Source of the DNA: an uncultured Flavobacteriaceae bacterium
GTDB taxonomy: Bacteria > Bacteroidota > Bacteroidia > Flavobacteriales > Flavobacteriaceae
Assembly: GCA_937136455.1 (NCBI GenBank)
Contig: CAKZOO010000066.1
Location: 62,001-126,000 of the forward strand
DNA: 64,000 bases
Direction of reading: 5' to 3'
Shown piece by piece: positions 30,005-40,542 of the stretch; the first letter of the stretch is position 1; each line of letters opens with the position of its first letter. The notes below the pieces were generated by a model. It made no database searches and was not told the origin of the DNA. It was given only the letters and a program-made list of their open reading frames with translations. Both the position numbers and the translations under genes were made by a program.

Positions 30005-31633
30005 TTAGTTTCCAAGGAATGGATATCTGTAATCAGTTGGTGTGTCAAAAGTCTCTTTGATCAATCGAGGTGACACCCATCGAAGTAGGTTTTGAGCAGA
30101 ACCAGCTTTGTCGTTCGTTCCTGAAGCTCTTGCACCTCCAAATGGTTGTTGCCCCACTACAGCACCGGTAGGTTTGTCATTGATGTAGAAGTTACCTGCT
30201 GAATTTTGTAATGCAACTGTTGCCTCAGTAATCGCATAGCGGTCTTTCGCTAGAACAGCTCCTGTCAGTGCGTAAATAGAGGTGTTGTCAACGAGTTTTA
30301 AGGTATCTGACCAATCTTCATCCTTATAGACATAAATTGTTACTACAGGTCCAAAAAGTTCTGTTTCCATAGTCGTATATTTTGGATCCTTTGTAAGGAT
30401 GGCAGTCGGTTCGATGAAGTATCCTTTTGATTTGTCGTAACCTCCACCAGCAATAATTTCAACATCATTATCATTTTTGGCTGCATCTATATAAGAAGCT
30501 AATTTGTCAAAAGCACCTTCGTGTATCACAGCAGTGACAAAATTACTCATGTCTTCTGGTGATCCTGGCTTATTAATTGAAGCCATATCATTTTTTAAAT
30601 GCTCTAGTATTTCATCTGCTTTAGATGCTGGTATGTACACTCTCGAAGCAGCACTACACTTTTGTCCCTGAAGCTCAAATGCCCCTCTTACAATTGCTGT
30701 AGCTACTTGTTTGGAATCTGCAGATGGATGAGAAATAATAAAATCTTTACCACCAGTTTCACCTACAATTCTAGGGTAGGTTTTGTAAGTCTGTATATTG
30801 TTTCCAATTTGAGTCCATAAGGATTTAAAGACTTGAGTAGACCCGGTAAAGTGAATACCCGCAAAATCAGCATGAGATAAAATCGTTTCTGTTACCATTA
30901 TAGGGTCTCCGTAAATCACATTGATCACTCCATCGGGAAGTCCAGCCTCTTTGAAAATATCCACAATTACTTTAGCAGAATAAATTTGTGAATCTGAAGG
31001 TTTCCAAACCACGACATTACCCATTAATGCTGCAGAAGCAGGAAGGTTTCCAGCAATTGCAGTAAAGTTAAAAGGAGTGATAGCGTATACAAAGCCTTCT
31101 AGTGGTCTGTATTCTACACGATTCCAAATTCCGTCAGATGAAATTGGTTGATCGCTGTAAATTTGTTGCATAAAGCTAACATTGAATCTCAAGAAATCTA
31201 TAAACTCACAAGCAGCGTCAATCTCTGCTTGATGAATTGTTTTTGATTGAGCGATCATCGTCGCCGCATTGATTTTGTAGCGGTACTTTTTAGAAATTAA
31301 ATCAGCAGCTTTTAAAAAAACGGCTGCTCTTTGTTCCCATGGAGTATTAGCCCATTTGCTTCTATTTTCAAGTGCGTTTTCAATAGCTTCTTGAACGTGT
31401 TTTTTTTCAGCTAAATGATAGGTTCCTACCTGGTGCTTGTGATCGTGAGGAGGCGATAAGGGTTTAGTGTTCCCAGTTCGAACTTCCTCAGATCCTATAT
31501 ACATTGGAATATCAACCGTGCTGTTAAACATACTTTTGTATTCGCGGAGGACTTCTTCACGCTCCAAACTTCCAGGAGCATAGGATTTTACAGCCTCATT
31601 TACTGGAGTTGGTACATTGAAAAATGCATTCAT
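30005..31633 (-). CDS. pruA: L-glutamate gamma-semialdehyde dehydrogenase
   Basis: ALDH family with FNFTAIAGNLPASAALMGNVVVWKPSDSQIYSA, VGETGGKDFI, ELQGQKCSAASRVYIP, QQPFGGARASGTNDKAG. Confidence 0.95.
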   Translation of the reverse strand: MNAFFNVPTPVNEAVKSYAPGSLEREEVLREYKSMFNSTVDIPMYIGSEEVRTGNTKPLSPPHDHKHQVGTYHLAEKKHVQEAIENALENRSKWANTPWEQRAAVFLKAADLISKKYRYKINAATMIAQSKTIHQAEIDAACEFIDFLRFNVSFMQQIYSDQPISSDGIWNRVEYRPLEGFVYAITPFNFTAIAGNLPASAALMGNVVVWKPSDSQIYSAKVIVDIFKEAGLPDGVINVIYGDPIMVTETILSHADFAGIHFTGSTQVFKSLWTQIGNNIQTYKTYPRIVGETGGKDFIISHPSADSKQVATAIVRGAFELQGQKCSAASRVYIPASKADEILEHLKNDMASINKPGSPEDMSNFVTAVIHEGAFDKLASYIDAAKNDNDVEIIAGGGYDKSKGYFIEPTAILTKDPKYTTMETELFGPVVTIYVYKDEDWSDTLKLVDNTSIYALTGAVLAKDRYAITEATVALQNSAGNFYINDKPTGAVVGQQPFGGARASGTNDKAGSAQNLLRWVSPRLIKETFDTPTDYRYPFLGN

Positions 31634-31665
31634 AGTTTAGTGTATTAAAGAGGATTATTAATGGT

Positions 31666-31673
31666 CAAATATA
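31666..31673 (-). promoter_or_regulatory. Bacteroidota -7 box for pruA
   Basis: CAAATATA on + = TATATTTG on -. Confidence 0.45.
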
Positions 31674-31704
31674 CAAAAGTGAGCAAGAAAACCATGGTGA
31701 TTCA

Positions 31705-32958
31705 CTAGTTTTCTATTTGCTGTGAATTTGCGATTCCAATACCGACTAATCGATCGTATATCGAACCAAATTTACGATAATATACTAAGATGTGATATTG
31801 ATTTTCTGTCACGTGAAAATTCCCACTTATAATATTGTCCAATCTTTGATTTTTTTTATCAACTGCTATGTATTTGTAATTGTAGAACCCTTGCTTTAAT
31901 AAAAGACTCGCCTGATATCGATTGATGTCTTTGTCAAAGGTCATTTTTGTTTCTTCATTCCAACTATAGTTGTTGAATTTTCCACTGAGATAGATCTGAT
32001 CTATGTCGTTGTTGATAGGTGGTTCTAAGCTAAAGTGAACCCAAGTGTAATCAGCCTCAATATTTGGATTGGTTCCTTGAGTGGTGTTTATTCTAAAATC
32101 TCCATTGATGTCTGGAAAATAAGTGTAAGACAATTGTGCTCTTGATCGATTTCCGTAAAGCCAATGCTCGTAAATTTCTGCGAGTTCAATTTTAGCAATT
32201 GTTCCTTGTGCAGCTCTTATGTCTTTAGTGTCAAAATTGAGGTATTCATTTCCTGCTTCAAAGCTCGCCTGGTTGGAATAGCGAAAAACCAACTCATTAC
32301 CTTTGTTATATTGAGGAAAGAGATCTCTGATGGAAGTGTTCCAATCGTAATTTTGCATCAGGGCAATTTTAATCTCTTTTTTGGGGTTAGCGGTGTTTAA
32401 ATTTTCAGTGAAAATTGAAAATTCTAAATTTTGTCTGGTATTCATACTTTCAAAATCTCTATTGCGTTTTACTTGTGCTGAAACTTTTGAAAGATTTTCA
32501 AATACGATAAATCTTCTTGAAAACATTAGTTCGTCATAGGAGTCAACTATTTCAATTATGTAATTCCCGCTAACTTTTAAGTTTAAATCTGCATTGGGAA
32601 TGGTTAGTTGGTAATTGGAATATTGAACTAATGTATTGTAGGAATTATTGTAATCTCTAATGCGTTGATTGTCGTTTCCATTCAAATATTCACTTTTTAA
32701 AAGTTTTGATGGTGTCCAATCGTAATTACAGTGAATAATTCGGTAATAGTAATCACTTTCATCCGCTTTGAGATCGTCGAAACTCAAAAAAAAAGGTTCT
32801 CCTAATCGGACAATTGGAAATTGATCGTCAGAGGCTGCTTTAAAAATAATGGTACGCAGGTATTGTGGAGGTTCTTTTTCTAATAATTCTTGAGCTATAA
32901 GTGCCTGATATATAGCTAAAAACATAAGAAGCACAATAAAAGTTCGCTTTTTTAACAT
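31705..32958 (-). CDS. DUF5103 / T9SS plug-domain-like protein
   Basis: PPQYLRTIIFKAASDDQFPIVRLGEPFFLSFDDLKADESDYYYRIIHCNYDWTPSKLLKSEYLNG...; family pattern recalled, not searched. Confidence 0.75.
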   Translation of the reverse strand: MLKKRTFIVLLMFLAIYQALIAQELLEKEPPQYLRTIIFKAASDDQFPIVRLGEPFFLSFDDLKADESDYYYRIIHCNYDWTPSKLLKSEYLNGNDNQRIRDYNNSYNTLVQYSNYQLTIPNADLNLKVSGNYIIEIVDSYDELMFSRRFIVFENLSKVSAQVKRNRDFESMNTRQNLEFSIFTENLNTANPKKEIKIALMQNYDWNTSIRDLFPQYNKGNELVFRYSNQASFEAGNEYLNFDTKDIRAAQGTIAKIELAEIYEHWLYGNRSRAQLSYTYFPDINGDFRINTTQGTNPNIEADYTWVHFSLEPPINNDIDQIYLSGKFNNYSWNEETKMTFDKDINRYQASLLLKQGFYNYKYIAVDKKNQRLDNIISGNFHVTENQYHILVYYRKFGSIYDRLVGIGIANSQQIEN

Positions 32959-33050
32959 GAGCTAAAGATAGTATTTTTTGAAAGATTTGTATTTCAAAAT
33001 ATTGCCAAAAATTTAATTGTTAATTATTATGAATACTCTCAATTTAGTCA

Positions 33051-33058
33051 TAAATTTG
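33051..33058 (+). promoter_or_regulatory. Bacteroidota -7 box for the nqr operon
   Basis: TAAATTTG, 40 bp upstream of the nqrA ATG. Confidence 0.45.
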
Positions 33059-33098
33059 CATCAATTTTTTAAAGAAATTAACTAAAGGTCTACATAAT

Positions 33099-34451
33099 AT
33101 GTCTACAGACATTCGAATCAAAAAAGGATTAGACATTAATCTTGTAGGAGCCGCTCAAAAAGAGACTAGTGTTCTCAAAGACAGTGATTCCTATCAGATT
33201 AATCTAGATGACTTCCACGGAATTATTCCAAAATTACTTCTCAAGCAAGGTGAACAAGTTAAAGCAGGACAAGCGTTGTTTTACAACAAAGACAATCAAG
33301 ACATGCTTTTTGTTTCTCCAGTAAGTGGAGTGATTGATGAAATCAAAAGAGGAGCTAGAAGAAGAGTATTAACCATTACTATTAAAGCTGATGGAACTAA
33401 TGCGTCTGAAAAACTTCAAGTTGTGAATCTTGAAAATGACAGTGCTGATCAAATTAAGAAAGCATTGTTAGCTGGTGGTTGTTGGCCGTTTATCAAACAA
33501 CGTCCTTATGATATTATCGCAAATCCAGCTGATACTCCAAAGGGTATTTTTATTTCAGGATTCGACACAGCGCCATTAGCTTCCGATTTAGATTTCACCT
33601 TAAAGGGACAAGAAAAATACTTACAGGCTGCAGTTACAGCACTTGGAAAGTTGACTACTGGATCTGTTCATGTATCTGTTAAAGATCGTTCTTCAGTTCT
33701 CGCTGGTTTAGAAGGAGTACAGTTTCACACTGTATCAGGACCACATCCTGCTGGACTCGTTGGAACGCTTATCAACAAGGTTGATCCAATTAACAAAGGA
33801 GAACGCGTTTGGACTTTAAATGCTGCTGATTTAGAAATCATCGGTAAGCTTTTAGTGGAAGGAACCTTTGACGGTTCAAGAACAATTGCTGTTGCAGGTT
33901 CTGGTGTTGCAAAACCATCTTATGTTCGCGTTAAATTAGGTGCAGAAATCAAAACGGTTTTAGATGCAGTAGGAGGTCTCACTGATGAAAATGTCAGAGT
34001 GATCAATGGAAATGTTCTTACAGGAACAGGAGTTGCTCCTTTTAGATATTTGCGATTTTATAATAACTCAGTTACGGTGATACCAGAAGGAAATGATTAC
34101 GATCTTTTTGGATGGGCTAAACCGATTACAAATAAGGTGTCAATAACTAGAGCATTGACATTTTCTTGGCTCACAAAAAACAAATCATTCGATTTGAACA
34201 CCAATACTAATGGTGAACACAGAGCCTTTGTTTTAACAGGTCAATACGAGCAAGTATTTCCATTGGATATTTATCCAATGCAATTACTGAAGTCGTGTAT
34301 GATTAAAGATCTCGATGAAATGGAACAATTAGGTTTATACGAAGTTGCTCCTGAAGATTTTGCACTTACTGAATTTGTGTGTGTTTCTAAACAGCCACAC
34401 CAAAAAATTATAAGAGAAGGATTGGATTTATTACATAAAGAAATCGGATAA
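33099..34451 (+). CDS. nqrA: Na+-translocating NADH:quinone reductase subunit A
   Basis: IRIKKGLDINLVGAAQ...; first gene of a complete nqrA-F run. Confidence 0.96.
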   Translation: MSTDIRIKKGLDINLVGAAQKETSVLKDSDSYQINLDDFHGIIPKLLLKQGEQVKAGQALFYNKDNQDMLFVSPVSGVIDEIKRGARRRVLTITIKADGTNASEKLQVVNLENDSADQIKKALLAGGCWPFIKQRPYDIIANPADTPKGIFISGFDTAPLASDLDFTLKGQEKYLQAAVTALGKLTTGSVHVSVKDRSSVLAGLEGVQFHTVSGPHPAGLVGTLINKVDPINKGERVWTLNAADLEIIGKLLVEGTFDGSRTIAVAGSGVAKPSYVRVKLGAEIKTVLDAVGGLTDENVRVINGNVLTGTGVAPFRYLRFYNNSVTVIPEGNDYDLFGWAKPITNKVSITRALTFSWLTKNKSFDLNTNTNGEHRAFVLTGQYEQVFPLDIYPMQLLKSCMIKDLDEMEQLGLYEVAPEDFALTEFVCVSKQPHQKIIREGLDLLHKEIG

Positions 34452-34452
34452 A

Positions 34453-35670
34453 ATGAGTTTAAAAAATAAGCTACACCTTTTAAAGGAAAAATACAGTAAC
34501 AAGAAGTTTGCTCCAGCATTCAATGCTTTTCACACCTTCTTGTACAGCCCAAATGAAACAACTCATTCAGGGGCTCATGTTCGTGTTGCAGATGATTTAA
34601 AAAGAACGATGAATACCGTAATCACATCCTTGATTCCTGTATTGATCTTTAGTTTCTTTAATGCTGGTTACCAACACTATTCAGCAATTAATGGTTTTCC
34701 ATCAGACTTTAGTGTTCTTGAACACTTTTTAACCTTAGATAATTTCTTAGTAGGAATCGTGACTATTCTTCCACTGGTTGTTGTATCCTATGGAGTTGGA
34801 TTGGGAGTTGAATTTTTATTTGCGGTTCTTAAAGGTCACGAGGTAGAAGAGGGTTATTTGGTTACTGGAATGTTAGTTCCTTTAATTATTCCAGTCGATA
34901 CACCATTGTGGATGTTAGCGATCGCTGTAATTTTTGGAGTGGTGATTGGAAAAGAAGTATTTGGTGGTACAGGGATGAATATCCTAAACCCAGCACTTAC
35001 CATTAGAGCATTCTTGTTCTTCTCATATCCTACATGGATGAGTGGTGATAAAGTATGGGTTCATGAGGCAGTTGAACGCGCTGGGACTGCAGATGCTATT
35101 TCTGGTGAAACTATTTTAGGATCTCTTGCACAGGGAGCAGAATATTCCTATTCAGTATCAGATATGTTCTTTGGATTTATCCCAGGATCAGTTGGTGAAA
35201 CTTCAACCTTCTTAATTTTATTAGGAGGTTTGTTTTTAATCTTTACTAAGATTGGATCTTGGAGAATCATGCTAAGTGCTGTAATCGGAGCACTTGTAAT
35301 GGGATTAATCTTTAACGGCGTTGTAGATGCAGGTTGGATTCACTCTAGCTCAAAATTCTATCACTTAATGAGCCTGCCTTACTGGCAACATTTGTTAGTT
35401 GGAGGATTGGCATTTGGTATTGTCTATATGGCAACTGATCCAGTAACTGCTGCTCAAACTGAAAAAGGTAAATGGTATTACGGATTCTTGATCGGATTTA
35501 TTTCGGTGATGATTCGCGTATTTAACCCTGCTTATCCAGAAGGAGTATTCTTAGCGATTCTTCTTTTGAACGTTTTTGCACCTACTATTGATCACTATGT
35601 GGTTAGTGGAAATGTAAAGAGACGTTTAAAACGTACCAAAAAATCAATTGCTAACCTTGAAACTGTTTAA
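34453..35670 (+). CDS. nqrB: NqrB
   Basis: Multi-TM RnfD/NqrB family; operon position. Confidence 0.96.
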   Translation: MSLKNKLHLLKEKYSNKKFAPAFNAFHTFLYSPNETTHSGAHVRVADDLKRTMNTVITSLIPVLIFSFFNAGYQHYSAINGFPSDFSVLEHFLTLDNFLVGIVTILPLVVVSYGVGLGVEFLFAVLKGHEVEEGYLVTGMLVPLIIPVDTPLWMLAIAVIFGVVIGKEVFGGTGMNILNPALTIRAFLFFSYPTWMSGDKVWVHEAVERAGTADAISGETILGSLAQGAEYSYSVSDMFFGFIPGSVGETSTFLILLGGLFLIFTKIGSWRIMLSAVIGALVMGLIFNGVVDAGWIHSSSKFYHLMSLPYWQHLLVGGLAFGIVYMATDPVTAAQTEKGKWYYGFLIGFISVMIRVFNPAYPEGVFLAILLLNVFAPTIDHYVVSGNVKRRLKRTKKSIANLETV

Positions 35671-35672
35671 CA

Positions 35673-36419
35673 ATGGCAATTAATACAGATAAAAATTCAT
35701 ATACTTTTATTTTCGCAATTATCATGGTTGCGGTAGTAGGAGCCTTATTAGCTTTTGTGTCTTCTTCTTTAAGTGGAACCATCAGCGAAAACATACGATT
35801 AGAAAAACAACAAAACATCCTCTATGCGATGGGTGTTAACAATAACGATGAGGGAAGCGTTGAGTTTATATCAACTTCTGAAGTAGCTCAAGTTTTTAAT
35901 CAGTATATCAAAAAACAATTAGTAATCGAAGGAGATCAAATTTCTGAAGACAACGAAGCATTCCTTATCGACTTAAAGAAAGAAGGAGAGCGTGCTAAAA
36001 ATGGAGGAGAGCGTCGTTTACCTGTTTTTATTGGAGAAAAGGATGGTAAGACCTTCTACGTTATTCCAATGCTAGGAAAAGGACTTTGGGATGCTATTTG
36101 GGGATATGTTGCCTTAGATGACAAATTGGTGATTCAGGGAGCATACTTTGATCATAAGGGGGAAACTCCTGGTCTTGGAGCCAATATTAAACAGCGTTTC
36201 TTTATGGATGACTTTACTGGGGAATCTATCTTAAAAAACGATCAAATTGTCGGAGTTAAAGTATTAAAAGGAAACAACGATCCTTTAAACAATGACAAAT
36301 TAGATAACGAAGTTGATGCACTTGCTGGAGCAACTATTACTGGTAATGGATTGTCGGCAATGCTTTCAGACAGCTTTAAGTTATACGAGAATTATTTAAA
36401 CAGCATTTTAGTAAAATAA
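35673..36419 (+). CDS. nqrC: NqrC
   Basis: N-terminal TM; flavinylation-type motif DALAGATITGNGLS; operon position. Confidence 0.96.
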   Translation: MAINTDKNSYTFIFAIIMVAVVGALLAFVSSSLSGTISENIRLEKQQNILYAMGVNNNDEGSVEFISTSEVAQVFNQYIKKQLVIEGDQISEDNEAFLIDLKKEGERAKNGGERRLPVFIGEKDGKTFYVIPMLGKGLWDAIWGYVALDDKLVIQGAYFDHKGETPGLGANIKQRFFMDDFTGESILKNDQIVGVKVLKGNNDPLNNDKLDNEVDALAGATITGNGLSAMLSDSFKLYENYLNSILVK

Positions 36420-36423
36420 GATT

Positions 36424-37071
36424 ATGGGATTACTATCTAAAAAAGATGCAGCCTTAATAAAGGATCCGTTATTTGACAATAACCCAATTACAATTCAGGT
36501 GTTGGGGATCTGTTCAGCGCTTGCCATCACAGCAGAATTAAAGGCATCTATCGTAATGGGATTGTCAGTACTCTTTGTTTTGGGAATGGGTAATGTGGTG
36601 ATCTCACTTATGAGAAACATCATACCGTCAAAAATTAGAATTATTGTTCAATTGGTTGTTGTAGCGGCGCTTGTAATTATTGTGGATCAAGTTCTAAAAG
36701 CTTTTGCTTATGAGCTAAGTAAAACACTTTCAGTATTCGTTGGACTTATTATTACCAACTGTATTATCATGGGACGTTTTGAAGCTTTTGCTCTAGGTAA
36801 CGGACCTTGGAAAGCCTTTTTAGACGGAATTGGAAATGCCGGAGGATATGCTATCATATTGGTGATCATTGGATTCTTTAGAGAACTCTTAGGATCTGGA
36901 ACACTTTTAGGGTTCCAAGTATTAGGAGATCCAATCGCTAAAACAGGAGTATACGCTTTAGGATATGAGAACAACGGATTTATGTTATTATCTCCAATGG
37001 CTCTTATTGTAGTTGGACTTATTATTTGGGTTCAACGTTCTAGAAACACTAAACTTCAGGAATCTCACTAA
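36424..37071 (+). CDS. nqrD: NqrD
   Basis: Multi-TM, PLFDNNPITIQVLGICSALAIT...IITNCIIMGRFEAFA. Confidence 0.96.
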   Translation: MGLLSKKDAALIKDPLFDNNPITIQVLGICSALAITAELKASIVMGLSVLFVLGMGNVVISLMRNIIPSKIRIIVQLVVVAALVIIVDQVLKAFAYELSKTLSVFVGLIITNCIIMGRFEAFALGNGPWKAFLDGIGNAGGYAIILVIIGFFRELLGSGTLLGFQVLGDPIAKTGVYALGYENNGFMLLSPMALIVVGLIIWVQRSRNTKLQESH

Positions 37072-37081
37072 GAAATAAATT

Positions 37082-37816
37082 ATGGAACATTTAGAACTAT
37101 TATTCAAGTCTATTTTTATTGACAATATGGTCTTTGCCACATTCTTAGGGATGTGTTCATATTTGGCTGTATCTAAAAAGGTGTCAACTGCTGTGGGATT
37201 AGGTGCCGCTGTAATCTTTGTGATGGCAGTAACCGTACCGATGAACTGGCTTTTAGATCAGTATTTATTAAGAGATGGAGCCCTTGCATGGTTAGGGCCA
37301 GAGTACGCTGATTACAACCTAGGCTTTTTATCATTCATCCTATTTATAGCAACCATCGCTACTATGGTACAATTAGTAGAGATTATTGTTGAGAAATTTG
37401 CTCCAGCACTCTATAACTCTTTAGGGATTTTCTTACCGCTAATAGCTGTAAACTGTGCTATTTTAGGTGGATCTCTATTTATGCAATCAAGAGAAATTCC
37501 TTCTTTAGCTTTAGCTTTTAATTACGGAATTAGTTCAGGTATAGGATGGTTTTTAGCGATTTTAGCAATTGCTGCTATTCGTGAAAAAATTCGTTATTCA
37601 AATGTACCTCCAGCTTTAAGAGGTCTTGGAATTACTTTTATCATCACAGGATTAATGGCCATTGGATTTATGAGTTTTGGTGGAATGTTAACCGGTGACA
37701 ATCCAATTCCAGAAGCAGCTGTTGAAGAAACAGCTACTGTAGTAGAGGATAAAAAAGAAGATTTAAAAGAAGAGAAAGAATCAGATGCTATCTCTTACAA
37801 TGATTTAAATAAATAA
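37082..37816 (+). CDS. nqrE: NqrE with an acidic/lysine-rich C-terminal extension
   Basis: [30 protein letters not shown]...[17 protein letters not shown]. Confidence 0.96.
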   Translation: MEHLELLFKSIFIDNMVFATFLGMCSYLAVSKKVSTAVGLGAAVIFVMAVTVPMNWLLDQYLLRDGALAWLGPEYADYNLGFLSFILFIATIATMVQLVEIIVEKFAPALYNSLGIFLPLIAVNCAILGGSLFMQSREIPSLALAFNYGISSGIGWFLAILAIAAIREKIRYSNVPPALRGLGITFIITGLMAIGFMSFGGMLTGDNPIPEAAVEETATVVEDKKEDLKEEKESDAISYNDLNK

Positions 37817-37818
37817 GC

Positions 37819-39126
37819 ATGATTTTAGCGACAAGTACACTTACTACCATAGTTATTACAGTAGTTGCCTTTTTGGTATTGCTACTAGTATTGGTTTCTT
37901 TATTGTTGTTTACTAAAGAAAAATTATCTCCTTCAGGCCCTGTAACCATCACCATCAATGGTGAAAAAAAGGTAGAGGTTGCTTCAGGAGGATCACTTTT
38001 GTCAACTCTAGGTGGTCAAAAGATTTTCTTGCCTTCAGCTTGTGGAGGAGGAGGAACCTGTATTCAGTGTGAATGTCACGTTCACTCTGGTGGAGGGGAA
38101 GCGCTTCCAACTGAAACACCTCACTTTTCTAAAAGAGAACTCGTTGAGGGAGCTCGTTTAGCATGTCAAGTAAAGGTAAAACAGGATATGGATATCTCTA
38201 TTCCTGAAGAAGTATTTGGAATTAAGAAGTGGCAAGGTAAAGTAGTTCGTAACTACAATGTAGCATCATTTATCAAGGAATTCGTAGTAGAAATCCCTGA
38301 AGATATGAACTACAAGGCTGGTGGATATATTCAAATTGAGATTCCTCAGTGTGAAATCAAATACTCTGATATCGATATTACAGCGCATCCAGAAGAGCAC
38401 GAAACTCCAGATAAATTTAAAGCTGAATGGGATAAGTTTAACTTATGGCCTTTAGTGATGAAAAATCCTGAAACAGTAGAACGAGCTTATTCAATGGCTT
38501 CATATCCTGCAGAAGGAAGAGAGATTATGCTCAACGTTCGTATTGCTACTCCACCGTGGGATCGCAATAAAAACGGATGGATGGATGTGAATCCTGGAGT
38601 TGCATCCTCCTATATCTTCTCTCGTAAAGCTGGAGATCCTGTAACGATTTCTGGACCTTATGGTGAATTCTTTATCAACGAGTCAGAAGCAGAAATGCTT
38701 TACGTTGGTGGAGGAGCTGGTATGGCGCCAATGCGTTCACACTTATACCACCTTTTCAAAACCTTAAAAACGAATAGAAAAGTAACCTATTGGTACGGGG
38801 GACGTTCTAAGAGAGAATTGTTCTATATCGATCACTTTAGACAATTAGAAAATGAGTTCCCTAACTTTAAATTCTATTTAGCACTTTCAGAGCCAATGGA
38901 AGAAGATAATTGGAAAGTAAAGGAAGATATCGATAGCCCAGGGGATGGATTCGTAGGGTTCATTCACAATGTGGTAATCGATCAATACTTATCAAAACAC
39001 GAGACACCAGAAGATATTGAATTGTATTTCTGTGGACCACCACTTATGAACAAAGCAGTTCAAAAAATGGGTGAAGACTTTGGTCTAGCTGATGAGAACA
39101 TACGCTTCGACGATTTCGGAGGATAA
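37819..39126 (+). CDS. nqrF: NqrF
   Basis: 2Fe-2S motif [16 protein letters not shown]...LACQ; C-terminal FAD/NADH domain [11 protein letters not shown]. Confidence 0.97.
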   Translation: MILATSTLTTIVITVVAFLVLLLVLVSLLLFTKEKLSPSGPVTITINGEKKVEVASGGSLLSTLGGQKIFLPSACGGGGTCIQCECHVHSGGGEALPTETPHFSKRELVEGARLACQVKVKQDMDISIPEEVFGIKKWQGKVVRNYNVASFIKEFVVEIPEDMNYKAGGYIQIEIPQCEIKYSDIDITAHPEEHETPDKFKAEWDKFNLWPLVMKNPETVERAYSMASYPAEGREIMLNVRIATPPWDRNKNGWMDVNPGVASSYIFSRKAGDPVTISGPYGEFFINESEAEMLYVGGGAGMAPMRSHLYHLFKTLKTNRKVTYWYGGRSKRELFYIDHFRQLENEFPNFKFYLALSEPMEEDNWKVKEDIDSPGDGFVGFIHNVVIDQYLSKHETPEDIELYFCGPPLMNKAVQKMGEDFGLADENIRFDDFGG

Positions 39127-39131
39127 AACAA

Positions 39132-39160
39132 GAGCCAGTAGTTTTCTACTGGCTTTTTTT
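39132..39160 (+). terminator. Terminator downstream of nqrF
   Basis: gccagtag-tttt-ctactggc followed by ttttttt. Confidence 0.75.
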
Positions 39161-39168
39161 TAGCTTTG
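39161..39168 (+). promoter_or_regulatory. Bacteroidota -7 box abutting the nqrF terminator
   Basis: TAGCTTTG ends 4 bp before the ATG at 39173. Confidence 0.45.
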
Positions 39169-39172
39169 CTTT

Positions 39173-39532
39173 ATGAAAATACTGACAGAACAGGAATTGC
39201 ATAATTTGGCGATGAATTATGTGGGCAAAGAGTTAGAAGCTCAGGGTTATGAGTTTATGGCCGTGAATTCTAAACTCAAGAAACACCCTCAATTTGTTTG
39301 TTTAAAGGATAAGCTATTGCATTTCATTTTAGTGGAAGCCATCTGCTATCCTAGAAATCCGCATATCATTAACAATGATCGAGCTGAGAAAATGAGAGAT
39401 CACGCTAAAAAGTTTGAAGGGCATACTTATTATGCAGCAGTAGGGCTTCACAATACTGAAGATCCGAGTTTGCCAATTTATCTCAACCAACCCTATACGA
39501 TTACTTATCCCGGTTTAAAAGAAATTAAATGA
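39173..39532 (+). CDS. Small cytoplasmic protein between nqrF and apbE, function unknown
   Basis: 119 aa, no signal peptide or Fe-S motif; ATGA overlap with apbE. Confidence 0.85.
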   Translation: MKILTEQELHNLAMNYVGKELEAQGYEFMAVNSKLKKHPQFVCLKDKLLHFILVEAICYPRNPHIINNDRAEKMRDHAKKFEGHTYYAAVGLHNTEDPSLPIYLNQPYTITYPGLKEIK

Positions 39533-40542
39533 AAAGATTCCTTAACATACTTGCTTTAAGTTTTTTAGTTGTTTCATGTGGTTCAGATGTTCACATCAAT
39601 AAATCTCAATTTAGAGGAGAGGCTTTTGGAACGACCTATTCGATTATCGTTACGGATACCAAATCAGTGGATTTACATTTTGAAATTGATTCAGTGATTC
39701 AGGTGGTTAATCAATCGCTTTCGACTTATATTCCGACTTCTGATATATCTAAAATCAATCAGGGAGATACTACTATTGTAGTTGATCATATGTTTAGAGA
39801 TGTCTTTAACTTGTCCGATGAAATCTATCAAAAAACTTCAGGTTATTTTGATCCTACTGTTGGAATCTTCGTCAATGCATGGGGATTTGGTCCTGGAAAG
39901 CAAATCGATATGAATGATCACATCATCGATAGTTTGATGAATTACGTGGGTTATTCAAAGGTTAAGATGACTGATGATCTTCGAATTGTAAAAGAACATC
40001 CTTCTATCTATTTTGATTTTAACGCCATCGCAAAGGGTTATGCCATTGATCGACTAGGGGTGGCATTGGATCAAAGAGGTCTTGAGAATTACCTCATTGA
40101 AGTAGGAGGTGAGATTGTTACTAAGGGAATCAATACGGCATCAAATAAAAATTGGGTTGTTGGAATTGATGATCCACTTGCAGAAGATCGCTTGAATCCA
40201 ATTCGCTTACTTCAACTCAAAGACAGAGCCTTGGCTTCTTCGGGTAATTATAGAAAGTTTCGTGTAGATCCTATTACAGGAGAGAAGTACGTACACACTA
40301 TTAATGCGCTAACAGGCTATACTCAGAATTCAAAAGTATTGGCGGTAAGTGTTTTGGCTAATGATTGCGCCACAGCTGATGGATATGCAACTGCTTTTAT
40401 GGCTATGGGTCTTGAAAAGACAAAAAAACTTATTGAAAGCGATGCTTCACTTGATGCCTTTGTAGTCTATTTAGATGAGACTGATCAAACAGCAATTTGG
40501 GCTTCTGAAGGCTTTAAATCGGCTTTCTTATCAAAGGAATAA
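39529..40542 (+). CDS. apbE: FAD:protein FMN transferase
   Basis: RGEAFGTTYSIIV...SGYFDPTVGIFVNAWGFGP...FDFNAIAKGYAIDRL...IEVGGEIVTKG. Confidence 0.95.
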   Translation: MKRFLNILALSFLVVSCGSDVHINKSQFRGEAFGTTYSIIVTDTKSVDLHFEIDSVIQVVNQSLSTYIPTSDISKINQGDTTIVVDHMFRDVFNLSDEIYQKTSGYFDPTVGIFVNAWGFGPGKQIDMNDHIIDSLMNYVGYSKVKMTDDLRIVKEHPSIYFDFNAIAKGYAIDRLGVALDQRGLENYLIEVGGEIVTKGINTASNKNWVVGIDDPLAEDRLNPIRLLQLKDRALASSGNYRKFRVDPITGEKYVHTINALTGYTQNSKVLAVSVLANDCATADGYATAFMAMGLEKTKKLIESDASLDAFVVYLDETDQTAIWASEGFKSAFLSKE

